DNA of 64,000 nucleotides. Origin: Opeltia flavorubescens. Its lineage: Eukaryota > Ascomycota > Lecanoromycetes > Teloschistales > Teloschistaceae. Below are positions 43,376 through 55,808 of the stretch, piece after piece (position 1 is the first letter of the stretch; each line of letters starts with the position of its first letter). The stretch is from contig KE546982.1 in the NCBI GenBank assembly GCA_000442125.1, positions 449,392 through 513,391 of the forward strand, read 5' to 3'. A model generated the notes under the pieces. That model worked only from the letters and a program-made list of their open reading frames with translations, was not told where the DNA came from and ran no database searches. Position numbers and translations under genes: made by a program.

Positions 43376-44175
43376 GTCAGACAGGTGAGCTCCAACGCTG
43401 TACAGAGTATGCCTACTGACCATCGAATCGTTAATGTACAGTACCCCATACTCGTCGGGCAAGACACCCTCTCTCCGCCGCTGCTTGCCCCAGTCCACAA
43501 GCCGTCCTTTGAGAAGATCTAAATCGGAAGGCTTTCCAGCTGCTGTTCCGGAAGAACAACAAGTTAGGGGTGAGACGCAGTCTCAAGCCGCTAATATCGA
43601 ACGAGATATCAATCTACAGCGATCTTACTTTCAAGCCTTGCGGATCTTCCTATCATCGACGGAAAAGGCTGTCTACCTTCGTATCGATGTTGCTGTCCGA
43701 TAAGTCATCGAACTGAAGTGGAGACGTTGCGATGAGCTCCTTGACGAATAATTAGAAGCCTCATGATTTAGGAGAATAAGTGGAATCAGGTGTTGCACGG
43801 TCGGGGGGGGGATAGGTAGTTCCACCGGCGAGTTCAACAGGTCGGCTGTTAGTCGCAGGGATTGTGCAGATGACTATCCTTTTGAAGTAACCCAAGGTTT
43901 AAATCGCGGACATAATGGGCGTGAGACAAGCCTTCGGGTCAGTAAAGTCATATGACATCCTATGTTTCACCCCGGAAAAGCCAAGCTGCCGGCAACAAAT
44001 AATCCAAGGGAAAGCTTTAAGACACTGCGAACTGCTTACCATCCGAGAACGTAGGATTGGTAATTACCATTCGGAATGCAGGGTAAACATCTGACTTGGG
44101 CGATACGGAGTGAGAGCCAAAAAAACCACCCGCTGGCCAAAACAGATCTCCGAAGTGAAGTGATGAATATTTCCC

Positions 44176-44804
44176 ATGGCGATAGAATCTTTCTGGTCAC
44201 CTTCGACTCCTTGTTATCCTCCGCATTGCTTTGCAAGTCTCGACTTGATGGTGACCGTCTTCCCTACCCGCCGTTTGTACCGACATGATATTTGTCGCAC
44301 GACGTACGCCTCGATCATGGTCTTTGGATGGCAAAACTCAGTTCTTCCGCCGGTACGCAGGACCGGCGGCAGCTCGAACTTCCTCCTGAGCAAACTTGAC
44401 TGCCTTTGGGTCGAGGTGGGCGGCATGGCCATGATCTTGAATAAGCTGGGAGAAAATAGCATCGAGGCCTCCCTCAAGGCAAATTCATGGGCGAACTGTC
44501 TGGGTGATATGGGGTAGAAATCATGTCGATGCGCTTTCAAGATTGCGCTACAGGATCCAGATTCTCTTCGTGGCCATCACGTAAATGATACTGAGTAATG
44601 GCGGACTCAGGTCGGTGCATACTCTTCGGAAGGATGAAAGGCGAAGTACTGAGCTTCGAATTGGAAGAGGCTGTTTTGAAGAAATCAGACGCAGCACAAG
44701 TCGATCTTCGCATGCAACGCACCTTTCAATCCGTAAATCTGGCAACTAAGTCTTTGGGAAGCTGTAGAAGTGCCATTCAAAATGTGCTAAAGAAAGGTGC
44801 TTAG
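44176..44804 (+). CDS. Unrecognised plus-strand coding region (tentative)
   Basis: ATG 44176 opens 113 codons including SKLDCLWVEVGGMAMILNKL, followed by a second open frame at 44598-44804 that encodes a helical segment (LSFELEEAVLKKSDAAQVDL). Between them, possible introns (GTGATA...CTACAG and GTAAAT...ACTCAG) could join the two, but none is strong. No domain recognised. It could also be two unrelated chance frames. Confidence 0.22.
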
Positions 44805-44949
44805 TTGACAGAGGTAAAGCTGTTGTGAGCCTCGGATCAACCTTCGGGCTCTCGACTGATTTTGAGGCTGCCAGATCAGGCGTGCTGGCGTCATACCATC
44901 GAGACCTTAGACAGCTGTCGCATGCATACCACACAGCACTTGTAACCAT

Positions 44950-47044
44950 ATTATAGCTCGTAAGAAAGTTCCATTCTTTCGTTCTCCGGCTCAGCTCGGT
45001 CCACCGAGTTCTTCGTCCGTGACTCCGATATCCGTCATCGATACTAGGCTCTAGCAGAAGATATCAGGGAGTTCTTGCTTAGGATACAATCGAGATGTAG
45101 CTTCAATTAGAGTTGGCAATGATGGTGTAGCGCTCGCACAGAGGGGTGGAGAATATGGGGGGTGGCTCCGCAAAACAGGGGTGTGCCGCAGCGAAATGGG
45201 GGTTCACCGATTGCTTGGCGGGGGCCCGTTTTAGCTGCATGGATGCTGCGGAGTGTCATGTAATCCGTCGCGAATCCATCAGGAAAGATTTCTCCAGGTC
45301 AATCTGAAAACAGGGGAGCTCAGCGATTCTTGGTAGTATCAACACCTTACTGCCGCAACTGAGACTTTGTTGACTCCAGTCCCATCCGCCTGCGACTAGA
45401 ATCAGCCAAAGGTTGAGACATCCAGCGGCCAAGTACTGACCCTTTGCGCGATACTCACTGCGCGGAAGAATACATCTGATTCATTCTGACAGCTTGCTCG
45501 TGCATATAATAGAGGCAACAGAATAGGCTCTCGCCTAAATACAACCTGATAGATGTGGACGTTGTGTTCTTCGCATGTGCAAGGGATTTTGATTACAGGA
45601 CCATGGTGAAGTCGAGCAGGATGTTAGACTGTTTGAAAGGAGTTGCTGGAGTAGATGATGAGGGAAGGGATTACCGCATGATCCGGGCTTGGTGGATTGA
45701 CAAAGAGACCTCCTCCTGCAAACATCATACAAAGCAGCGACCAATCGCCAAAGTACGATATGCTGCAGCACCAGGCTTTTCTTTCGCTCGCACAAAGTTC
45801 ACCAAACCCTTTATTCCTCTATCAGCATGTCATGGTACAGGAAAGCCGGCCTACTGTCACCCACACCCACCAAATACCACCTTGCTTACAATCTACCATC
45901 GTTCCCCACAGCTGTGGTAAATCTACTGTGTCTCAATCTCAAGAGCCTGATTTATCGCCTTCATTGAAGCCAAGACGACATCAATCGCCGCGGATCAAAT
46001 GCTCCTACCAGTACACTTTTCTCTGAGCTGCAAGATTTTCAATATGCCAGATAGGCGAGCAGGTCACGCGACTGGAATAATTTGCAATACCGTGGTAATG
46101 TGCTTAACGGTGGGTATCTGAGCTTGCTTCTCCTACCTGGAGGTGCTGACGGGCCTCACAGAAGTCCAAGCTCTCACGCCGCCCTTGACGCACAGAGGCT
46201 TCAAGGAAGGCTGTCCCCCATGAAAGTGGATACAATAAGATCGCAGCCGACGTTCCTAGTCGGCCTGGAGAGAAGCTGCAGGAGTGAGACTAGTTCCACC
46301 GCCCTCTCTTGCGGTTACCGAAGAGCGAAGGCGGTCATCAATCTTGGATCGTGAAAGATTCCCCATTGAAAGATTGGCCCGGAGTCGACCATTCCAGCCT
46401 TGATGACCGAGAAATTGAAGCCTAGAATTCAAGGGAGGAGCGTGCACGCGAAACAGCTCGAGGAACCTGCGAAGTCTATTGAGACTAGCAATGTCTATGA
46501 TGGGCGAAAGAGTTCACCAGCCGAAGCAAAGAACACAAAGACAAGGTGTCAGGCTAGAAGATGGAAAGGCAAAAGGTTGGAGATGATGACGACTTTGAGG
46601 TGGCGGTGGATGGTAGCAGTCTCTCAAGAAATCGTCGTTGCTGGCGAATCCGCGGTCTACCGATGGGCGGACCGTTGATATCAGGGCGAGACACCTCTTT
46701 CCCTCTCCGTATCTCAATGACTTTCCTTGTCGTCGCTCTCAGCTGATACTCTGCAGTCAGGAGGGTGAGAGGTGACCATGCTGAAAGTATTTCGTGTAGC
46801 ATCCGTAGACCTGGTATACAGGTGTCGTGAATATCAAGGCATTCCACACCTTTGTCGGACCAAGACCGAGATAAGTGAAGGATGTTGTACATGTGATGAG
46901 ATGAAAATCATCATCTGTCCATACCGCTTATCTTGATATCGCTTAGCTTTGATCGACTTAAACGATTATTTCCACTCGTCTTCATTCTCATTTAGAGCAG
47001 AGCAGTCTTCATTTTCAGAGCAGAAAACAATCAACTCAGACACA
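44950..47044. other. Spacer without a supportable gene
   Basis: Several short frames on both strands (for example plus 45697-46026, Pro/Ser/Gln-rich) lack starts, splice signals or recognisable motifs. Confidence 0.3.
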
Positions 47045-47878
47045 ATGCATATCTTCGAACTTCTCATCGGATACGCCATGGCGAGTGGGCCATTTGAATT
47101 TTCGTTGGCTTCATCACCATTGCAGATCCTGATCTGTATAGTAAGTCAAGAACGTCCCTTCCTGCAATTACCAAGCTGACTGTTGATCTGAAAGCTTGTG
47201 GTCACCACCGCGCTTAGTTCACTCCCAAGGATTCGATTCCTTCCTCCGCCATCGTGGATTGCCACTCTGAGACATTTCCCCCAATCGCACCACATGAAAA
47301 TCATGATACTCTTCGGTACAATTCGCAGTCTCCCAATGATCCACCCAACGCCGTGGACGGAATTGAGCAAACTCTTTATTCTCCTCTGGGGCTTCAATTC
47401 CTTCTGGTTCTTTGTACAAATCTTTGTCCCTCGCGGGTGGATAAAGTATCCAGTATGGCGTATCGAGGAGTACTTTCACGCGATTCACTTCCTGGGGCCT
47501 CGCTGGAGGTTTATACTGAGATATTCGGCTGTCGGATACGCGTACCTTGATGGCTATTCCATAGCGACATCCTTGTATATCACGTTCGTCGCCACGCTGT
47601 GGGGAGAGCTCGGCGCGTTGATACTAGCCTTTTTCGAGATCCTCTGGGCGCTCACACCCTCATTCTCGACGATAGTACAGCTACCCTGGATGCTGCCATG
47701 CGGGCTATGGATGTTGTTACGTTGGGCGAAGGATTTGATAATACAGATAATCTGGCTGCCGGTACGGCTGCCTTGGATGCTGCTGCGGTATGGGGTGAAG
47801 TTGGCATCGTTGGTCGCAACTTTGTGGTTGTGGTTTCGGATACTTTCACCTTTCATTCGTGATGTTGTCGCACCCTAG
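47045..47878 (+). CDS. Polytopic membrane protein, paralogue of the 28.8 kb gene
   Basis: ATG 47045 sits in a CAACTCAGACACA-type leader. Exon 1 (47045-47140) encodes 32 residues beginning MHIFELLIGYAMASGPFEF. A GTAAGT donor (phase 0), GCTGAC branch site and 54-nt intron lead to exon 2 (47195-47878). The product has 259 residues with helices around PWTELSKLFILLWGFNSFWF, GYAYLDGYSIATSLYITFVA and GELGALILAFFEILWAL, then a Trp-rich hydrophobic C-terminus (repeated LPWML/LLRWA-like units). Intron position and phase, P-x-PWT, LLWG, GYAY and GEL-x-AL are shared with the 28.8 kb gene. Function unknown. Confidence 0.65.
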
Positions 47879-50070
47879 GGATACCGAGGTGGCTGTCCTT
47901 CCGTATTGAGTGGATTCCACGGTATCACCTGCTGTGAGGAGGATTCAACTCTACAACCACTTTCGTCGACAAAATTCTTCTGACCTCGAACTGGAACATC
48001 CATCATAACCATTTCCTACTCTTTCTTCTTCGCCATCATTCGAGCTCATGGCAGCGTGGCTGTTTCCGTCAGCTCTGGCAAACACTCTTTCGACAGAACA
48101 TCCTCAAGGCTGAGGCAAGGATTTCTTTTCTTCAAGCAAGCAGTACTTGCTCTCGGGACATTGGCTTCCTGCCCCTCAAGCAAAATTGACAGCCTCGTCT
48201 TGTTTTATTAGAGTAGAGTTCACAGAAAGTCACGATCTGTATACGCGACACCGGATATACAGACTGATACAGCCGTTTCCTCAGCCATGACCACGACGCA
48301 ATCAGAGCGGGTTTCATTCAATGGTGGTAGGATAAAAACGCGGTTCAAGCATCGTTTAGAGACATTCCGGGCGCAATCTCTAGCTTACCAATTCCCAACG
48401 GCTTTCGATCTCACTCTGGGGTCCCCAATGGCTGAAGTAGCAATTACATATGGCTCGAGCTCCTCTTCCAGGTCGATGGTTCCTTTGATTGATTCCCTCT
48501 AAACATACTTCTCTAACTGTAAGGCAATACCTGGTGACCTACTCGCCTATCCAAACCGTACCGTCTCCTCTCTCGATCCCGTCTTCCTCTACTGCATTCG
48601 CGCGTTTCAATTCACCGCCTCTCGGTCTCCCGCTGTCACTCTCCCGTCTAGCCCACCCAACCTTGGAAAAGGCCGTCTGTTGTTCCTTTGTTTCCCGTTC
48701 ATCGCTCGTACAAAGCGTTCGCTTTTCGTCTCTCTGGTAACTCACCCGTCCCGGGTCCGTTTTACCTTGCCGTCCCTTCAGCAGTATAATTTATATCGAT
48801 ATCGTTGAGTAAGCACCATATGAGACACCTACTGTCGCTGTCAGTGTCTTACCAGCAGACTTGGAACAACGCGCAATGGAAGTGTACAGCAACACATCAC
48901 GTCTTAAGCCATGTGTTTCAATCGTTTCGCTATTAATGAACAGGAAGTCGTAAGGACTATAAACGAGTATGGTGGCACATTGAACTAAACGTATACGACC
49001 AGAGTATGGTCAGGAGACTATGTTGACGACCGGCAGGATCTGTCTTTTCAAAGTGATTATGTAGAAGAATGTACTGTACCCTTATCAATCAGATCAGGAA
49101 TGGAAGATGAATCTCCAGGTGAATGATCGTTGAGCGCATCGCCTCGAAATAGTATAGCAGCGAGGTATACAATTCCACGGATGCAAAATTGGGCAGCGGT
49201 ACCGAGCACCTATCAGCGTCAGCCGCGGCGGGATTGGATCTCTCTTCTGAATAGCTCACAGCGTGCCGAAGAATGGTTGTGCACGACTCATCGGCTCAGA
49301 GGGGAGAGGTCGCGATCTTTGAACATAGAGTGAGGTACGCAAGCGAGTTAGTGAGCACTTGCTAGTTTGTCTTGCAGTTCACAGCGATCGACAGGGTGTG
49401 GGACGGCGAGCTGGGAGGTTGGGACTCGTTCATGAAGACGGGCGAAGGAGGATTACCTGCTCTCTTATCTGACTAAGTGCTTAAGTTTTAATGAAGTCGC
49501 AAGTGGAACTGGAGGCTATACGTGGTGGATATAGCTTTCAGATGTTACACTCCACGGCTCAGGCTCGGACCGAGGTCAAATGCGGAATGGAAGCCGCAGT
49601 CTGGTAATAACTTCTTGAGACTATATCATCTCCAATTAATTAATCAATGCGGACTCGCTCCGTATACTTCATTACTATTCTTACTTTCAGTTCACCTGAG
49701 ACTACGTTCGCCGACAGAGACTCTAATACCTCAACCGCAATTAGTACACAACGCCGTGACTTCTAATTTCGATCAGGTAGGCGATTAAGCTCACGCAGTC
49801 ATCTATCCTTGTTATTAACCGAAAATCAGAAACTCTAGACCTGACCACGGTAGCCATTAAGGCCTGAAATCCACCCGATCATCTCCCAAAGCTTAAAAAA
49901 CAGTGACATCTCTGCAAGTGAGCCGTAGAATTGATATCGTTGTCGCCCTTGGAGCCGGAATCGGAAACGTATCACATTGTCAGGTCCGGTCTTGCTATAT
50001 ACCTATACGTCCGCATACGGGTTTGTGTTTGAGCAAAATTCGCTGACTCTTGCCTGCCAGCTTCCTCAAA
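47879..50070. other. Spacer without a supportable gene
   Basis: A 71-codon ATG ORF at 48287-48502 (plus) and shorter frames show no domain or splice support. A TATA element (CTATATACC) at about 49995 belongs to the next gene. Confidence 0.3.
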
Positions 50071-50928
50071 ATGGCAATCACTAGCATTCAAATCCTTATC
50101 TTGGGCTTGGAGTCGTTTATGAGTTTTTATTTCACCTGGTTGTCGCTATGGATCTACCATGCAAATCATCGGTCTTTGGTACCTTTGTCCGTCAAGGAGT
50201 GGGGAGTTGTTCGATACCTCCCGCATCTTATTATATCAATCGCTATGCAAATCCACATGCATGCTCTCTACTACTCCCTCCTGGTACTTATTCCTCGACA
50301 AGCTCCAAGCATAGCCAGCGAAAACAATATCCCAGGCGAATGGCCAGAGTTTCCGGACTTTGGTGGTGGCAGGTTTACTACACCATCCGGAGAATCTGAT
50401 GAATATTTCAAGTTTTGGAATCGAGAGCGAGCTGTCCTGGCGAAGCATTTTCAGGAATACGATACGACAAGAAGGAATTTCATCCTCACCGCGATTCTAT
50501 CTTGGCAAATTATGGGTCTTGATCCACAAGCAAAATTCTATATCTGCTTCTACCCTGCGGAAGAATGCGTCGAAGCTCGACGTGAAAACCGATTTGTTCA
50601 CATGCAAAGACATTACGAAAATCTCTGCAGGGAATTCACGTCACTTCGTCTTAAGAGATTCTACATCTACGGCACCATAGACGCGTTCCATTGTGACCTA
50701 ATCAAGTGCTGGGTCTACTTCTCGGGATGGAGACTCACTCCCGAGGGGAGATTTAGCGAAGCTACGAGACAGCTCAACCGTTTCGTCTTTCCACCCGAAT
50801 ACAACCTTCTTGTTCCTCTGTCCGCGGATACCGATCGACACTCGACGAGAAGAAGAGAAGAAAATTCAGAAAATAGTAATCCAAAATGTCAACCGCTTGG
50901 AAACAGAGCTCGCAAAACAAGACCATGA
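50071..50928 (+). CDS. Two-helix membrane protein with helical cytosolic domain
   Basis: ATG 50071 gives 285 residues. A TATATACC element lies about 75 bp upstream. Helices occur at about 6-28 (ILILGLESFMSFYFTWLSLW) and 49-75, separated by a loop with PLSVKEW. The rest is a polar, partly helical domain (WNRERAVLAKHFQEYDTTRR and following). The C-terminal 30 residues are low-complexity. From about 50840 another frame encodes a convincing coiled coil (TRREEEKKIQKIVIQNVNRL) and runs to 51013, so the annotated end may result from a frame slip or an unrecognised intron. No domain recognised. Confidence 0.6.
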   Translation: MAITSIQILILGLESFMSFYFTWLSLWIYHANHRSLVPLSVKEWGVVRYLPHLIISIAMQIHMHALYYSLLVLIPRQAPSIASENNIPGEWPEFPDFGGGRFTTPSGESDEYFKFWNRERAVLAKHFQEYDTTRRNFILTAILSWQIMGLDPQAKFYICFYPAEECVEARRENRFVHMQRHYENLCREFTSLRLKRFYIYGTIDAFHCDLIKCWVYFSGWRLTPEGRFSEATRQLNRFVFPPEYNLLVPLSADTDRHSTRRREENSENSNPKCQPLGNRARKTRP

Positions 50929-51521
50929 CATATCAATGGGAGAGAAACCATACAAAGACCGCGACATCGTTATGGTTTTGATCGCAGTATTCGAGAGCCT
51001 GACTCCGAGATAAACGACTTCCAGATGGCAAGCGCGGAAGCTTGTTGTGCGGCGCAGGGGCTTGGGCAAAGCGCCGTCTCTTGGCCTCCCAAAAGGAAAC
51101 CTCGCACCACGTCAATCTATTCCTTGACCAGCCTACTAACGTATTTCTGCCGTCATGGGGCGTTCCATACTTCTTATTCCCCAAGCAATACGATTTGTCA
51201 GACTGGCGCATGGCGTTCGCGCATCTACCTCACGAGCCTCTTCAGAAAAGCGAGCATTTGAAACCCTATGTAATTCATTAATTGTTATCAAAAACCTCCT
51301 TTGACTAATATTCATCTCATCACCGGTCTTTCAAAATCGAGTCTAATTAATTACAGTGGCTGCAAAAATCTCCAACAGCACTCCGAAGTGAATTACAACA
51401 CCCTTCAACCCGTAATTCAGACTCAACCTTCCGCCGTGAAATGCTACAAAGCGCATGTCCAGTAGAAGTTAAATCCATCACCTTCACAAGACCACCATGT
51501 AACAGACTGATCATACACCAC

Positions 51522-52079
51522 CTACCCCCTCCCAAAGACGAACCAGCCGAACAACACAGCAGTCGTCATACTCAAGACCATAAGAAGCAGATTCTGTAGC
51601 TCGAGGCTATCTTCAAGCTCTCTGATTTTCTCCCTACACCCCTTGATACGCTTGACGTATGAATTGCAATCGCAAGATTTCTCTTCTTCCTTCTTGGGTT
51701 CTGTGCTGGCGGGACAGAAGCTACACCAGAACGACGATGCAAAGACGTTTTTCGGCTTGGGGTTGGCGGATTTTTGCAACGTGGTTTGCGGCTGCGGACG
51801 GAAATAGGACGCGATAGAGTCATCGTAGGCTTTGCGTTTGCGTGGGGCTACTTTGGGGTTACTGCCCCCCGATGTTGAAAGGGTGGGTGAATTGGAGGTG
51901 ATAGGAATGGTGGAGGAGGTGGAGACTTGAGCTAATAAGTAAGAGGTGAATTAGTATTGAGCGTTTTAAAATTTGGAACGCGTATCAATCGAGATGGACT
52001 TTGACTCACGATTTGGCCTCGACGATACGAGAAACGGGAAGAGAGCCGCAAGTAGAAGCAGCAAGATAGAGGACTTCAT
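51522..52079 (-). CDS. Secreted/single-pass protein, two exons
   Basis: ATG 52079. Exon 1 (52010-52079) encodes a clear signal peptide, MKSSILLLLLAALFPFLVSS, and ends in phase 1 at a GTGAGT donor. A 78-nt intron ends TTATTAG. Exon 2 (51522-51931) encodes a Ser/Thr/Pro-rich stretch, a basic PRKRKAYDD segment, a cysteine cluster (CSFC ... CDC), a charged helical segment (IKGCREKIRELEDSLE) and a C-terminal helix (LLLMVLSMTTAVLFGWFVFG). Total 159 residues, exact frame. Likely topology is an external mucin-like domain anchored by a C-terminal helix. No known family. Same exon design as 52.6 and 59.2 kb. Confidence 0.6.
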
Positions 52080-52608
52080 GGTGATCCTGAATTTCCCTGT
52101 AAGCTTTATCGTTTTGAATACATATTCACGTTGGGAACTCACCTGTTCGCAACTGCGAGGAATTTTGAGATGAAGGTAGCAAAGTATGGGAAGCTAAAGC
52201 TGGAATGTTTTCTTGAAGATTGTGCGTGGTTCCGCCAATCGAGTATTGTAAGAAATTTCCGCTAATTCTTAATCGAGTTTAGCAAGCGATACCCCCACCT
52301 GGGACAACCTCTTGATCTTTGCTGGAGTCGGGGCAGGATATGCAAGTCACTGAGGCTGCGAATATTTGCTTGATGTTATCATGGTAGAGGAGTAAGCACA
52401 TAGATTGAATGGTGCATAACACAAGTTCCAATCGGATAATTAATGGACCTATGCTGTGGCCATAAGAACTTCTCTTCAATCCCCTTCGGTCTAGAACTTT
52501 GTCTCCAGCATTATGCAAACCGAAGTCTCCACCAAAGATGTCTTCAGAGTCGATCAGCCCATATAGATTGGTTCAATCTCTGACCATGCTTCTATCCTTC
52601 CGTCTTTC

Positions 52609-53230
52609 CTATATCTCCTCCATTTCAACCTCCAAATCTACTTCCAAATCTTCCTCTCGTTCTTCCTCATACCTCCGCATCCAATATCCCAAGTAGTACC
52701 CCGAAACAGAACCTACGACTATCAGGACCAGACAGGCGTATATGATCAGACGCTGCGTGGCGATTTTTCCCTGCTGTATTTCCAAAGCCCTCTCTTTCTG
52801 CGCAAGAGCACGCTTCCAGGTCAAGCAAATTACTGGGTTTTCCTGTGACCCAAAATGATTCACTGCACGGTTGAAAATAGAACTGATGTATGTGAGAAAG
52901 TGGCGGTAGGTTGTTGAGGCCAGGTCAACGAGTTCAGGGAGTAGCTCTTTATGAGCATTCGATGCGTCTAGAAGCAATTCTGCGGGGATCTGTGACAGAG
53001 ATCCAAGGTTTCCATCCGCATCAAGCAGGGCAGCTTCATCGATCCCGAGACCGCTGCCGATAGTGATTGGGCCGGAATCGTTATCTAAAGGAAAGGTTAA
53101 CATAATTTGTGACTGTATCTATATCCAGATCCGCGTATCTTAACTTACGTGTAGACGGCAAATGAGAATTGACTGTGTGAAATAGGGCAACGATTGCCAA
53201 CAGCATCGTTATGAGATTTGCCTTTTGCAT
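52609..53230 (-). CDS. Signal peptide, helix and acidic tail protein, two exons
   Basis: ATG 53230. Exon 1 (53149-53230) encodes MQKANLITMLLAIVALFHTV and a cleavage-like NSH, ending in phase 1 at a GTAAGT donor. A 64-nt intron with GTTAAC and CTTTAG leads to exon 2 (52609-53084). The 185-residue product has an external helical region (LLPELVDLASTTYRHFLTYI), a second helical segment before a membrane helix (RLIIYACLVLIVVGSVSGYY), and a very acidic cytosolic tail rich in Glu/Asp. Exact frame. The plan matches neighbouring genes and suggests a tandemly amplified surface-protein class. Function unknown. Confidence 0.6.
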
Positions 53231-53986
53231 TGCGACCTGCCTGAACTTAAGCTTGTGATACAGTGTAGATACAGAGGGTGGCTCAACGGTTCTCCAAGAA
53301 ATCTTCGACTGGAGTGTGATGCGATTTTCTTCGGGATCTTAAGACAAATGGTTGCGTGCGCTAGGTGCAAGAGCTCTGAAGACGATTGCCAGACTAGAGA
53401 AACGTCGGTGAAAATGATACGCGATTCGCTTGTGGCTTCCGATACGTGTGTGCGTTCGCTTGACTAGATAATCTTGGAGAAGCGTGTAGTACTAATCGAA
53501 AGCCGAAAATACCCGAATGGGCCTATCAAGATTCCGAGTTGATACCCGGATGTAATCGGGCCGGTGCAAATATTCAGCCGTTCCGGCTTCGCAGTACATT
53601 GACCTCTTATTGGATATCTATGATGTAACGAAACGAGAGAAAGGATGAAAGGATGGGACAAGATCAATAGAATAACTCATCAAGATGCCAGACTTGTTCC
53701 CATCTGATCTTCTATCTAAGACCTGTCTTTTTCGATCTCCCCTCTGCCTTGCCGACTATGGAGTTCCATCTAATTACTATCTGAATGAAAATCTTGGTCA
53801 TCTCAAAGCTGTGTAATTTTTTGAAGCGCTCATCGCCCGTAATCTGATACTCGTGTCGTACAATTCGGTGTGTATGTACTTGACAGGTGCGGTAATGTCG
53901 CTCAACGTCGTAACGTAGGCGATAGCTATCAAAGCGTGGAGTAGTAGGGGCTGGACCCTTTCGAGAGACTGCGACATACCTGACCG
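53231..53986. other. Intergenic region
   Basis: No supported gene. This is the promoter side of the 52.6 kb gene and the 3' side of the 54.0 kb gene, both on the minus strand. Confidence 0.4.
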
Positions 53987-55169
53987 TCATTCTAGCGAAG
54001 CGGCAGGGTCTGTATCGAGCGGTGAAGGATGACTAGTATTGAGCTCTGCATCTGAGAACGTTTGAATCCCCTGCTTTATCGTTTCCACCCATTCCAGTAG
54101 AACCTGTTTCGTGGCCAGACAAAACCATACGATGCCTGCCAAGGGCTCATGAGACTGTGTCTGTTGGGACGCTGACCTCGGACATTGATAAATCAAATTT
54201 TCCCACCAGCTGTCGAATTGTGACTGTGTAAGTGGGATTTGATTCTCCGTTACCAAGTATAGAGCCACGTGGTCCCAGAACCAATCCTTAGGCCACGTTT
54301 CGTACATACTGGGGTCCTCCTCTTCGAAGCGGGAGGGAAGCTTCTGCACTTCAATTTGAAGCCCTTGAGAGCCTTCAAGCTGTTTTTCCAATAGGTGCTT
54401 TGTCATTGTCAACACAAGTTTTCCAGACTTGACTTCATCGATTTGGTCATATATCTTGTCCAAGCGCTCTTGCATTCTTCTCTTCGCGCCTACACCTGTC
54501 CATCGTTGAGGTGATTTGGCCCATATTGACTCAATGGTGAATGACGTCAACAGAGTTCGACGCTCTTGCTTATAAGCTTCCTCGAGCCTTACGCAAGCGG
54601 CGATCCTTGCATCGTAAACTTCGTCGAGTCGTTGACTGTACAGGACGATGTCTCCGAGGAATTTTTTGATCGGGTATATGATCTCAGCAATGTGGGAGCT
54701 TTGAGTTTGATCATGGCTGTATAATGATTCATCGCTCAGATCGCAAGCGAGTCGGCTTAAAAGCTTGTCGCTGACGGTTTTTATCGATGAAGCTAAATCA
54801 GACTCCATCTTCTGGAAGAGGTCCGTTGAAAGCTCTGATACGTGCTGTAGCTCCTGTAAAATAGGATATTGGCTTGATGATTCCGCGTAGGCGGGTATTG
54901 TGCTCTTGAGTCTAACTTGTATGTTTGTATTCGAAGAGATATTCAACGTTGGCGGCCGCGATAATTCATCGCAATCGGGCTGAGCCGTCACCNCTAACAA
55001 AATCAAAGCCACAGCCAGGATCCAGAATGATTGATGGCGGAGAATCACTCGATTAGAGTCTGAGATTAATACTTAGCAATGGCAGGAAGTGTTGGCGACA
55101 AAAGAAAAAAGACGAACGAGCAAAGCCTAAACGGACGGGTCTTGGATCACCTTTACCTTGCAACGGCAT
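53987..55169 (-). CDS. Secreted or anchored coiled-coil protein
   Basis: The long exon (53987-55059) is open for 356 codons and begins with a strong hydrophobic segment, HQSFWILAVALILL, then VTAQP. It lacks its own ATG. A 13-nt first exon (55157-55169, MPLQ plus one base) joins through a 97-nt intron (GTAAAG donor, CTCAG acceptor) in the right phase, giving about 361 residues. The mature part has charged helical stretches (about 65-115 and 150-240, for example RLDEVYDARIAACVRLEEAY) and conserved Trp near the end. One base is N at 54993. The long exon is well supported, the tiny first exon less so. Overall plan resembles the 41.8 kb gene. Function unknown. Confidence 0.55.
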
Positions 55170-55441
55170 TTCATCCAAGCACTGATAGTATCGGTGGTAT
55201 AGACCTGAAGGAAGGAACACCTTTCTAGGGGTTTGAGTGCCCAATATAGCTGCCAGGAAGTGAGTATGCTGATAGTATCATTCGGTATCCAGAGATCATG
55301 TGGAGAAATCGGGTCGATCAACCTACCAATACGCTAGTCAACCTGTTATCACGTAATCTTTAACCTCGGTAGTTATTCTGCCAAGAATGAACGCCCATGT
55401 CTTTGCTGCTCCAATCAATTTGGCCTCTACATTTTACAACG

Positions 55442-55687
55442 ATGGCACCACGTCCGCGGGCAACTTGGGTGCATTTCGTAACATATGGATTGACTCTGAT
55501 CGTTCTCTACATTCTTATGTGTTCACTGGGGTCATTCCTGTGTGGGGTGGTGTTTCTCTTCGTCGAACCGTTCGCCTCCATGGATCCGCTGGAGTTGAAG
55601 GAGAAAGTTCTTCCTGTTGAGGTGGCGCTTCACGTTCTCTGCCTATCAATCACCATTTGGGTCTTCCGAAAATTTAGTTCAGTGTAG
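55442..55687 (+). CDS. Short two-helix membrane protein
   Basis: ATG 55442 (or the in-frame ATG 55397, adding 15 residues). The 81-residue product has helices at about 11-38 (VTYGLTLIVLYILMCSLGSF) and 58-74, with a loop VEPFASMDPLEL. The loop aligns with VNPYHSADPLDL in the 60.6 kb protein, and flanking helices match in position, so the two are probably related. Unlike its relative it stops right after the second helix and has no tail, so it may be truncated. Confidence 0.5.
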   Translation: MAPRPRATWVHFVTYGLTLIVLYILMCSLGSFLCGVVFLFVEPFASMDPLELKEKVLPVEVALHVLCLSITIWVFRKFSSV

Positions 55688-55808
55688 GTTGAGCGATTCT
55701 GAGAAGCTGCATGCAGGCCTTCACGACGACTGAGACCCCAAATAGGATAATTTACCGGAAACCGTATCAAAAGGCTGGAAAACGGAGATACAAACACTAA
55801 AAGCCAGT

